From Thermohalobaculum sp039815685 (GTDB lineage Bacteria; Pseudomonadota; Alphaproteobacteria; Rhodobacterales; Rhodobacteraceae), in contig JBCBYV010000002.1 of the NCBI GenBank assembly GCA_039815685.1, positions 62,001 through 126,000 of the forward strand: a DNA stretch of 64,000 nucleotides, in the 5' to 3' direction. How positions within the stretch are numbered: the first letter of the stretch is position 1; each line of letters starts with the position of its first letter. Positions 51,597 to 58,973 of the stretch are shown in pieces. Both the position numbers and the translations under genes were made by a program. The notes under the pieces are model-generated. The model was not told the DNA's origin, did no database searches, and worked only from the letters and a program-made list of their open reading frames with translations.

Positions 51597-52805
51597 TCAT
51601 GGGCGCCCAGTGGCGCTGTCCGTAGTGGCAAACCAGGGGGCCGGATCCACCGGCACGCCCTCCTGCCTTAGTTCCAGATATAACTGTGCCGGCGCAATGA
51701 GATCACCCCCTTCCTGAGGCGCAAGTAAAATTTCCGGGTTTTCCGGCAGATCGCGCCCCAGATCGCCCAGCCTTTCTCCTGCCGTTACCGTCTCCCCCAC
51801 CTTCCGGTCGATGCGACCGAGGCCCGCAATAGTCATGAGCCAGCCGGTTTCTGGCTCTAGGATCGCGACCGTCCCATAGCCGGGAAGAGGGCCTGCAAAG
51901 CGCAGCGTCGCATCGACCGGTGACGAAACCTGGGCGAATGGTGTCGCGGAAAGCGTGAGGCCGGCACCTGGGTTTCCCCAAGGATCGTTGTCGCCAAACT
52001 CCCCGGTCACGCGACCGGTCGCGACAGGCAGTGGAAGGCGCCCCCGCCGCCCCACGAAGCCCGGATCTGCCGGCGCGCCGCTCAACACGCGCTCCAGCGT
52101 CTCCGCGAGCCCGGCCAGGTTCTCGGCATCGCGCGCGGCATTGCGGGCCTGTGCGGCCATCAGCCGCTGGGGCGGCAGGGTCCGCCGCCGCTCTTCGAGC
52201 GCGATGGCCGTCTCCGAGCGCAGACCCTGCAACTCGCTCAGCGCCGCGGTCGCGCCGGCGCGGGCCACCGCCTCCGCCACCCTCACCTCGCCCAGCCGCC
52301 TGAGCTCTGCCGCCAGCAGCGCCCGCCGCTCCTCGAGTGCCGGTGTGACGCTGGCGAGCAGCATCGAGGCTCGCGCCGCCCGCACCGGCCCACCCGGATA
52401 GGCAAAGAGTGCACTCTTCGGTGCGCTCGAGAGCGATTGGAGGATGGCGATGAGTTCGCCGATCCGCCCCCGCTCGGCCGCGATGCCGTCGGCAAGGGCA
52501 TCCGCCCGGGACGAGAGCTGCCGCGACGCCGCGCGATAGGCGGCCAGCGCCTTCTCCTGCGCAGCGACCGCCTCACCGAGGGCTGCGAGCCGCGCCCGGC
52601 CGGAGCCGCCTTTCTCGAGCGCTGTGCGCGCTTCCTCCAATGCCCGCCGCGCGTCGTCAAGCAAGGCGGTGGGTGCCGGTCGGGGCTGGGGCGTGGGCTC
52701 CGCTGCCAGTGCTGAGGGAGCCTCCGAACACGCCATCCAAGCACATCCCGCGGCCCCCAAGACGCCGCAGACCATGAACCGGCGAAACCCATTCGATGCC
52801 AGCAT
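51597..52805 (-). CDS. envC: EnvC-like murein hydrolase activator (degenerate LytM/M23 domain)
   Basis: A 402-residue exported protein. Signal region at 1-35 includes FMVCGVLGAAGCAWMACSEA; a coiled-coil (about 48-235) follows. The C-terminal LytM-like domain (about 260-400) has GRVTGEFGDNDPWGNPGAGL, GPLPGYGTVAILEPETGWLMTIAGLGRI and LYLELRQEGVPVDPAPWF. The usual HxH zinc ligands are missing (TIAGLG in that place), as expected for EnvC, which activates amidases rather than cutting. GTG 52808 is an alternative start. Located between gpmI and ctpA, the typical alphaproteobacterial order. Confidence 0.88.
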   Translation of the reverse strand: MLASNGFRRFMVCGVLGAAGCAWMACSEAPSALAAEPTPQPRPAPTALLDDARRALEEARTALEKGGSGRARLAALGEAVAAQEKALAAYRAASRQLSSRADALADGIAAERGRIGELIAILQSLSSAPKSALFAYPGGPVRAARASMLLASVTPALEERRALLAAELRRLGEVRVAEAVARAGATAALSELQGLRSETAIALEERRRTLPPQRLMAAQARNAARDAENLAGLAETLERVLSGAPADPGFVGRRGRLPLPVATGRVTGEFGDNDPWGNPGAGLTLSATPFAQVSSPVDATLRFAGPLPGYGTVAILEPETGWLMTIAGLGRIDRKVGETVTAGERLGDLGRDLPENPEILLAPQEGGDLIAPAQLYLELRQEGVPVDPAPWFATTDSATGRP

Positions 52806-53103
52806 CACTGCACAATTGCGCGCCGTCCCGCATGGAGCAACCCCAATAGCCTCCGCTCGTCATCCGGCGGCGGGCCGGGTGAGGGATGGTGCAGCCACCG
52901 GCAGCGGTAGTGCCGCAAGCGTCCTTGAAGCAGCGTCCCTCCGGATCACGCTCGTGATGGCGCTCCTGCGACGCTTCCCCAGACCCTCCAGTGAAGCCAC
53001 CTCAGCACACCGTGACCGCCCACGCTCACCGGGATCGGTCAAGCAGCGACCACGAAGAAGTATCGCGGCGACCAGCCGCGATTCCGCTTGATCGAGAGTG
53101 CGA

Positions 53104-54693
53104 TCAGCTGTCGCGGAGCAACGATTTACCCGTCATCGCCGCCGGTTGTTCGAGGCCCATCAGCGCCAGGAGCGTCGGGGCGAGGTCTGCCAATCTACCA
53201 TGTGCCAATCGGGTCGCAGCTAAGCCCTCCACATCTCGTGCAGGAGCGCCCGCGCCGCGTTCGACCAGAATGACAGGCACCGGGTTGAGCGTATGGGCTG
53301 TGTGGGGTCCGCCTGTCTCGGCATCGTACATCTGTTCGCAGTTGCCATGATCCGCCGTCACGATCATCGCACCGCCCACCTCCTCCAGCGCCTCGAGCGC
53401 CCGGCCGAGCCCGCGATCCACCGCCTCGCAGGCGGCGATCGCGGCTTCAAGGCTGCCCGTGTGGCCGACCATGTCCGGGTTCGCGAAGTTCACCATGATC
53501 AGATCGGTGCGCGCCCGGATCGCGCGCGCCAGCACCTCGCCGACCTCTGCTGCCGCCATCTCGGGTGCGAGATCGTAGGTGCGCACCTTCGGGCTTGGCG
53601 CCATGTGCCGCGCCTCACCCTCCAAGAGCGCCTCAGACCCGCCGTTCAGAAAAAAGGTGACATGCGGATACTTCTCGGTCTCAGCAAGGCGCAGTTGTCG
53701 GCGCCCGGCGCGCGCGACGACTTGGCCCAGCGTGTCCGGGATCTCCGCATCCGCGAACATCGCGCCCATCAACGCGTCCAATCGCTCGGAATAGGACACC
53801 ATGCCAAGCGCGGCTGCCAAGGGCACGGGCACGGGCCGCGTCCCCTCGAAGTCTTCATCGAGCAGCGCGCCCAGGATCTCCCGCGACCGATCCGCCCGGA
53901 AATTGACGCAGAGAACGCCGTCGCCCGCCGCCATGCCACGGTATCCGCCGAGTGCCGTCGGCGAGATGAACTCATCCGTCTCACCACGCGCGTAGCCGGC
54001 ATCGATGGCCACAAGCGCATCCCCGGCCGCCTCGCCCTCACCCAGTTGGATGCAGCGCAGCGCCGCCTCGATCCGCTCCCAGCGCTTGTCGCGGTCCATC
54101 GCGTAGAACCGGCCCATCAGCGTCGCCGCCTGCACACCCTCAAGCGCTCCGGTGTCGTCCAGCAGGGCCTCGACCTGTGCCCTGCCAGACTTCGGCGCCA
54201 CGTCGCGCCCATCGGTAAAGAGATGGAGCACCACGGGCACGCCTTCGCCCGCCAGCACCCGCGCCACCGCCGCGATGTGGCGCTGATGGCTGTGCACGCC
54301 GCCGGGGGAGGCGAGGCCAAGAACATGCGCCGTGCCGCCGGTTGCGCGCAGTTTCCCCGCAAACGCGAGAAGCGCCGCGTTCGAAGCAAAACTCCCGTCC
54401 TCGATCGCCCGGTCGATCCGAGGCAGATCCATCCAGACCACGCGTCCGGCGCCGATATTGGTGTGCCCCACCTCGGAGTTTCCGATCTGGCCCTCAGGCA
54501 GCCCGACATCCTCGCCGGAGGCTTGCAGGAGCGCGGTCGGGCAGGTCGCCATCAGGCTGTCGAAGACCGGCGTCTTGGCGAGGTAAGGCGCATTGTCGGC
54601 CGCGGGCTCGCGCGCGCCCCATCCGTCGAGAATGCATAGGATCACAGGACGGCGATCACCGCTGCCCGCGGCGTCCGGGATTGGATCGGCCAT
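53104..54693 (-). CDS. gpmI: Phosphoglycerate mutase, cofactor-independent
   Basis: A 529-residue two-domain Mn-dependent enzyme interconverting 2- and 3-phosphoglycerate. PVILCILDGWG starts the phosphatase-like domain, the catalytic Ser is in GNSEVGHTNIGAGR (about residue 73), and VTADHGNCEQMYD with PHTAHTLNPVPVI binds metals. The ATG at 54693 follows GGAGGGA; a start at 54705 would overlap that site. Length is normal. In relatives gpmI precedes envC and ctpA. Confidence 0.95.
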   Translation of the reverse strand: MADPIPDAAGSGDRRPVILCILDGWGAREPAADNAPYLAKTPVFDSLMATCPTALLQASGEDVGLPEGQIGNSEVGHTNIGAGRVVWMDLPRIDRAIEDGSFASNAALLAFAGKLRATGGTAHVLGLASPGGVHSHQRHIAAVARVLAGEGVPVVLHLFTDGRDVAPKSGRAQVEALLDDTGALEGVQAATLMGRFYAMDRDKRWERIEAALRCIQLGEGEAAGDALVAIDAGYARGETDEFISPTALGGYRGMAAGDGVLCVNFRADRSREILGALLDEDFEGTRPVPVPLAAALGMVSYSERLDALMGAMFADAEIPDTLGQVVARAGRRQLRLAETEKYPHVTFFLNGGSEALLEGEARHMAPSPKVRTYDLAPEMAAAEVGEVLARAIRARTDLIMVNFANPDMVGHTGSLEAAIAACEAVDRGLGRALEALEEVGGAMIVTADHGNCEQMYDAETGGPHTAHTLNPVPVILVERGAGAPARDVEGLAATRLAHGRLADLAPTLLALMGLEQPAAMTGKSLLRDS

Positions 54694-54774
54694 TGCTCCC
54701 TCCATGCTCGCGGACGCTATCGGCCGCGACGAAGCGCCCCGTCAACCCGGGCCGCGGGGCGATGCGCCGCCAAG

Positions 54775-55242
54775 TCAGGCGCGGTGATAGGGGCTCTGGG
54801 CGAGGATCGAAACGGCGCGGTAGAGCTGCTCGGCCAGCATCACGCGCGCCAGGGCATGGGGCCAGACCATGGGCCCGAAGCTCAGCAGCAGATCCGCGCT
54901 CTCCCGCATCTCGGGCGCATGACCGTCCGCGCCACCGATCAGGAATGCCGCCCGGCGTCGTCCGCCGTCACGCCATCCCGCAATGCGCTCTGCCAGATCC
55001 GGGCTCGTGAGTGTGCGGCCGCGCTCATCCAAGACCACGCGCACGCTCTCAGCCGCAGCTTCGCGCAGACGCAGGATCTGATCCGCGGGACGCCTCGCCC
55101 GGCGCTCATCGATTTCGATGACCGTCACCGGGCCGAGACTGAGGGGGCGGCCCGCCTGACTGGCCCGGGCTGCGTAGTCATCCACCATCGCCGCTTCCGG
55201 CCCGCCCTTGAGGCGCCCCACGGCGGCGATCACCAGGTCCAT
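54775..55242 (-). CDS. rlmH: 23S rRNA (pseudouridine-1915-N3) methyltransferase
   Basis: A 155-residue SPOUT methyltransferase acting on helix 69 of the large ribosomal subunit. LDERGRTLTSPDLAERI, AFLIGGADGHAPEMRESADLLLSFGPMVWPHALARVMLAEQLYRA and the C-terminal SPYHRA form the SAM knot and active site. GGAGGGG precedes the ATG at 55242. Length is standard. rlmH next to rsfS is a common arrangement. Confidence 0.94.
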   Translation of the reverse strand: MDLVIAAVGRLKGGPEAAMVDDYAARASQAGRPLSLGPVTVIEIDERRARRPADQILRLREAAAESVRVVLDERGRTLTSPDLAERIAGWRDGGRRRAAFLIGGADGHAPEMRESADLLLSFGPMVWPHALARVMLAEQLYRAVSILAQSPYHRA

Positions 55243-55277
55243 GCGCCCCTCCGGCGCCGGTGTCGCTGCGCGTCAGG

Positions 55278-55766
55278 TCAGGCCTGACGGGCCAGCGCGT
55301 CCGGTACGGTGAGCCACATCTTCTCGATCTGGTAGTAGTCGCGCACCTCGGGCCGGAAGAGGTGCACGATGACATCGCCTGCATCGATCAGCACCCAGTC
55401 CGCGCTCTCGCGCCCCTCGGTCTTCGCCCTGATCCCCGCCTCGGCCTTGAGCTTGTCGATCAGCTTCTCGGCCACGGCGCCGACATGGCGCGAGGAGCGG
55501 CCCGAGGCCACCACCATGTGATCCGCCATGTCCGATTTGCCGGCGAGGTCGATATCGACGACGTCGAGCGCGCCGTCCGCATCGAGCGATTGGAGCACGA
55601 GGGCAAGCAGGTCCCCGGTTCCGGTTTGGCCATGGGCGTCCGCCGCAGTGGCCTGGGCGCTCACCGCACCCGTTGCGATCTGTCCAGTCAGAACGATCCT
55701 CCGTCGATCCCGCGCCGGCACCCCGATGGCGCCGTCCAGACACGAGTTATCAACAGGGCGCAGCAT
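55278..55766 (-). CDS. rsfS: Ribosome silencing factor RsfS
   Basis: A DUF143/Iojap-like protein that blocks subunit joining in starvation. The domain is near residues 49-155: LLALVLQSLDADGALDVVDIDLAGKSDMADHMVVASGRSSRHVGAVAEKLIDKLK, DWVLIDAGDVIVHLFRPEVRDYYQIEKMW. Family members are about 110-130 aa; this start at ATG 55766 (162 aa) adds a 48-residue N-terminal extension, and TTG 55790 would add eight more. No good ribosome-binding site supports either, so the true start may lie further in. It precedes rlmH with a 35-nt gap. Confidence 0.86.
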   Translation of the reverse strand: MLRPVDNSCLDGAIGVPARDRRRIVLTGQIATGAVSAQATAADAHGQTGTGDLLALVLQSLDADGALDVVDIDLAGKSDMADHMVVASGRSSRHVGAVAEKLIDKLKAEAGIRAKTEGRESADWVLIDAGDVIVHLFRPEVRDYYQIEKMWLTVPDALARQA

Positions 55767-55938
55767 AGTGTGCCGGAAGTTGCGAGACAAGCATCAGACC
55801 ATCCGACGACGCCGTCTTTGGCGGCGCGGCGCCGGCAGACCGAGAAACCGGATACGCGAAAATGAGGCGTGTGTAGACGCGCCAGGGCGGATCATGACCC
55901 GCCTTGGCACAGTCTTACTCACCGATGAGCGTCTGCGC

Positions 55939-56820
55939 TCAGTGGTTGCCGCGGACGAGGCGTTCGTAGCGCTTCGAGATGTCCTGAGCCATTGCCCCGA
56001 CCTCGAAATTATAATCGCCGATTTGCCCGACGGGTGTCACTTCCGCGGCCGTGCCGGTCAGCCAGCACTGCTCGAAGTCTTCGAGTTCGCGCGGCTCGAT
56101 ATGCCGCTCGATGACCTGAACACCTTCATCCTTCAAGAGACCGATCACCGTCTGCCGCGTGAAGCCATCGAGGAAGCAGTCGGGCGTCGGCGTGTGCACC
56201 GCGCCGTCCTTCACGAAGAAGATGTTCGCCCCTGTCGCCTCCGCCACATAGCCGCGATAATCCATCATCAGCGCATCGGAGCAGCCCTCGGCCTCGGCCG
56301 CGTGCTTCGACATGGTGCAGATCATATACAGGCCGGACGCCTTCGCCTTGCAGGGGATCGTCTCGGGGGAGGGCCGCTTCCACTTGGAGATGGCAAGCTT
56401 CGCGCCCTTGGTCTTTGCATCGCCGTAATAGGCGCCCCACTCCCAGGCGGCGACCGCCATGCGGATCGGGTTGCGGGCGGACGCTACACCCATGTCCGGG
56501 CCAGCGCCCCGCCAGACGACCACGCGCACATAGGCGTCCGAGAGGTCGTTGGCCTTCATCGTGGCGAGTTTCGCTGCCTCGATCTCCTCGACCGTGTAGG
56601 GGATGGGGATGTCCATCGCCATGCCGGAGGCGAGCAGCCGCTTGGAATGCGCCTCGGACATGAAAATCCGCCCGCCATAGGCCCGCTCGCCCTCGAACAC
56701 GCTCGAGCCGTAATGGAGCGCGTGGCTGAGTACGTGCACCTTGGCCTGCCGCCAGTCGACGAGGTTGCCATCCATCCAGATGAAGCCGTCGCGGTCGTCA
56801 TAGGCGAAACCGGGCGCCAT
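55939..56820 (-). CDS. ilvE: Branched-chain amino acid aminotransferase
   Basis: A 293-residue fold-type IV PLP enzyme for the last step of leucine, isoleucine and valine synthesis. YGSSVFEGERAYGGRIFMSEAHSKRLLAS binds substrate; the Schiff-base Lys is in PCKAKASGLYMICTMSKHAAEAEGC; MMDYRGYVAEATGANIFFV and DGFTRQTVIGLLKDEG complete the signature. The ATG at 56820 follows AAGGAG. It is divergent from petP; this neighbourhood is characteristic of Rhodobacterales. Confidence 0.94.
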   Translation of the reverse strand: MAPGFAYDDRDGFIWMDGNLVDWRQAKVHVLSHALHYGSSVFEGERAYGGRIFMSEAHSKRLLASGMAMDIPIPYTVEEIEAAKLATMKANDLSDAYVRVVVWRGAGPDMGVASARNPIRMAVAAWEWGAYYGDAKTKGAKLAISKWKRPSPETIPCKAKASGLYMICTMSKHAAEAEGCSDALMMDYRGYVAEATGANIFFVKDGAVHTPTPDCFLDGFTRQTVIGLLKDEGVQVIERHIEPRELEDFEQCWLTGTAAEVTPVGQIGDYNFEVGAMAQDISKRYERLVRGNH

Positions 56821-56934
56821 TGTCGTGCTCCTTCGTACTCCGCTTCCAAGCGGTTGTTTCCATTTATGTCGCTGCAGGCTTCGCGAACGAAAGAAACGGC
56901 AACTCAGCCTGCGAGCGGCGGGCTATCATTGCGA

Positions 56935-56963
56935 TTGCTTTTAGTCAATAAGGCTTACATAAA
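56935..56963 (+). promoter_or_regulatory. Candidate promoter of petP-petR
   Basis: TTGCTT (56935-56940), spacer 17 nt, TACATA (56958-56963). Transcription would start near 56970, in front of the operator-like palindrome, with a leader of about 46 nt. Confidence 0.45.
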
Positions 56964-56971
56964 TTTGGGGT

Positions 56972-56988
56972 GGAAAGTTTTTCCACGA
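56972..56988. promoter_or_regulatory. Palindromic operator-like site upstream of petP
   Basis: GTGGAAA (56972-56978), spacer GTT, TTTCCAC (56982-56988): perfect 7-bp arms, 27 nt before the petP ATG and overlapping the predicted transcription start. The size (17 bp) fits a MarR-type operator, so PetP autoregulation is a reasonable guess. As RNA it would be a 7-bp stem with a 3-nt loop. Confidence 0.5.
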
Positions 56989-57015
56989 TACGAAGTTTAC
57001 CGCTAAGGTATCGCC

Positions 57016-57552
57016 ATGGTCGGGAATGCGAAGATCGGGGCAGAGCGTGCGGCGGGCGGTTCCAACCGCTCGGAGCAGCTCCTTTTTCTGACGGAGGAGC
57101 AGCTGAGGCAGGGCATCGAGCTCATGTTCTTTGCCTATCGCGACTTCACATCCGATCCCGATGCTGTGCTGCTCGAGCGGGGCTATGGGCGCGCCCATCA
57201 CCGGGCGATCCACTTCATCAAGCGCAGGCCGGGAATCACCATCGCGGGTTTGCTCGATATCCTGAAGGTCACCAAGCAGTCGCTGAACCGGGTGCTTCGC
57301 CAGCTGATCGAGGACGGTCTGGTCGAGAGCGCCACCGGCGCGACGGATCGCCGTCAGCGCAACCTCCGCCTCACGCCCGAGGGGGAGGCGCTTGAGCGTG
57401 CGCTCTCGGCGCCTCAGCGCGAACGGCTGCGCCGCGCCTTCTCCGAAGCCGGGCCGCAAGCCGTGGCCGGGTTTCGCACCGTGCTCGGCGCGATGCTCGA
57501 CGAGGGTGGACGGGAGGCCGTGCTGAGTCTCATCGAGCGGAGCGGACGGTGA
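57016..57552 (+). CDS. petP: MarR-family regulator PetP
   Basis: A 178-residue winged-helix protein: EEQLRQGIELMFFAYRDFTSDPDAVLLERGYGRAHHRAIHFI, the recognition region ITIAGLLDILKVTKQSLNRVLRQLIEDGLVES and wing ATDRRQRNLRLTPEGEAL. It matches PetP, encoded with petR in Rhodobacter, where the pair is linked to cytochrome bc1 expression and growth. AAGGT precedes the ATG at 57016. Its stop overlaps the petR GTG (GTGA), showing coupled translation. Ligand unknown. Confidence 0.9.
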   Translation: MVGNAKIGAERAAGGSNRSEQLLFLTEEQLRQGIELMFFAYRDFTSDPDAVLLERGYGRAHHRAIHFIKRRPGITIAGLLDILKVTKQSLNRVLRQLIEDGLVESATGATDRRQRNLRLTPEGEALERALSAPQRERLRRAFSEAGPQAVAGFRTVLGAMLDEGGREAVLSLIERSGR

Positions 57553-58292
57553 GCGTCCCTCTGTCGAAAGCACTCCCCGCCGGTGGCGTGGGGTTCGAGC
57601 CGCAGGCGCATGTCCTTGTTGTGGACGACGATGCGCGCATTCGTGAACTCCTGCGCCGCTTCTTGCTCCGCCATGGCTATTTGGTTACAGCCGCGCGCGA
57701 CGCGGCGCATGCCGAGCGTCTGCTGGAGAACCTTTCCTTCGACATGCTGGTCCTCGACGTGATGATGCCGGGCGAGGACGGGGTAAGCTTCGCCCGCCGG
57801 ATGCGCACCCAGATCGACGCGCCCATCCTCCTCCTCACCGCCAAGGCCGAGACCGAGGAGCGGATCGAGGGCCTTGAGGCTGGCGCCGACGACTACTTGG
57901 CCAAGCCCTTCGAACCGCGCGAGCTTCTGCTGCGCATCGCCGCCGTCCTGCGACGCGCGGCACCGCCGGTCGAGCCACCGGAAAAGCCGAAGGTGCTGAT
58001 GCTGGGCGATATCCAGTACGACCTCGTGCGCGGTGCCCTCGAGCGGGGCAGCGAGATGATCCGTCTCACCTCGTCCGAGAAGGCGCTGATGCGCGTCTTC
58101 GCCCTGCAGCCGAACGAGCCCGTCAGCCGCACGCGCCTGGCCGAGGAACTGGGTGGCACGACCGGTGAGGTGCAGGAGCGTGCGGTCGATGTGCAGATCA
58201 CGCGCCTTCGCCGCAAGATCGAGACCGATCCCAAGAGCCCGCGCTACCTCCAGACCGTGCGCGGCGAGGGTTACATGCTCACCCCAGACTGA
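57549..58292 (+). CDS. petR: OmpR-type response regulator PetR
   Basis: A 247-residue two-domain regulator. Receiver (about 20-135): acidic pocket Asp26-28, phospho-acceptor Asp70 in LVLDVMMPG, and KPF with the conserved Lys. DNA-binding winged helix (about 150-247): LTSSEKALMRVFALQPNEPVSRTRLAEEL, RAVDVQITRLRRKIETDPKSPRYLQTVRGEGYML. GTG at 57549 overlaps the petP stop. No histidine kinase gene is next to it; PetR is an orphan regulator in its relatives too. Regulates envelope or respiratory genes by family knowledge; targets here are inferred. Confidence 0.92.
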   Translation: MSVPLSKALPAGGVGFEPQAHVLVVDDDARIRELLRRFLLRHGYLVTAARDAAHAERLLENLSFDMLVLDVMMPGEDGVSFARRMRTQIDAPILLLTAKAETEERIEGLEAGADDYLAKPFEPRELLLRIAAVLRRAAPPVEPPEKPKVLMLGDIQYDLVRGALERGSEMIRLTSSEKALMRVFALQPNEPVSRTRLAEELGGTTGEVQERAVDVQITRLRRKIETDPKSPRYLQTVRGEGYMLTPD

Positions 58293-58409
58293 CCCCGGCA
58301 CGGTCACATTCTCCGGAAATCGGACCAGTTGTGTCGCACTACTTCGGCTTCCCCCTGCCGCGATCCATCGGATAGCGTCGTGTGGCGTGTTCTGGGGAGG
58401 GAGGCATCG

Positions 58410-58916
58410 ATGCTCACGCTGTCATGGAGTGGCGACGGGCGAGGGGGACTTTGTCTTCGCTGGCCGCGTGTCCTTGTCTCCTTGCTGCTCGTCCTGCTCA
58501 TCGCGGGATGCGATGAACTGCGCGGGATGAGCGGAACACCTCAATCTGGTGGTCCGACCGCCATCCCCGTCCGGCAGGCACAGGCGGGGTTGACCGCGCT
58601 CGGCTATGCGGTCGGACCGGTCGATGGCGTGCTCGGACCCCGGACGGCCGCAGCTCTCGACCGGTTTCGCGAGCGTGAGGGCCTGACCTCCGTCGCGCCG
58701 CCGGAGGCCGCCATCGACCGCGCCTTCGCCGACCGCATCGCGGAGCGTCTCGCCTTCGAAGGCCTCGAGTGGCGCCGCCGTGCACGCGAAGCCGCGCGGG
58801 CCGAGCGCGCCCGGCTGCGGGCGCCTGAACCGCCGCCGACGCCGGAGGGAGAGCGGGATGCCGCGCTAGAGGATCTTCTGCTGCGCTACGAGCAGGGCGG
58901 CGAACCCGCCGAGTGA
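58410..58916 (+). CDS. Peptidoglycan-binding lipoprotein
   Basis: A 168-residue lipoprotein: basic start, hydrophobic helix VLVSLLLVLLIAGC with lipobox IAGC (Cys near residue 34), then a PG-binding-1 module (about 54-90, VRQAQAGLTALGYAVGPVDGVLGPRTAAALDRFREREGL) and a charged helical tail. The ATG at 58410 follows GGGGAGGGAGG. The domain anchors proteins to the cell wall, so the lipoprotein may link membrane and peptidoglycan. No enzyme domain. Confidence 0.82.
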   Translation: MLTLSWSGDGRGGLCLRWPRVLVSLLLVLLIAGCDELRGMSGTPQSGGPTAIPVRQAQAGLTALGYAVGPVDGVLGPRTAAALDRFREREGLTSVAPPEAAIDRAFADRIAERLAFEGLEWRRRAREAARAERARLRAPEPPPTPEGERDAALEDLLLRYEQGGEPAE

Positions 58917-58973
58917 TCATCACAGTATGCTGAGGCTCTTTCGCTGCCCAAGCACTCAAGGCAGGCTTTACGC

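Noticed and set aside
52806..53103. Possible gene between envC and gpmI
   Set aside because: Frames here are short and lack start signals. The 298-nt gap probably carries the promoter of envC, but I could not identify a convincing pair of boxes.
58153..58530. Extra frames over petR and the lipoprotein gene
   Set aside because: Arg/Ser-rich products typical of alternate frames in high-G+C DNA; petR and the lipoprotein explain the region.
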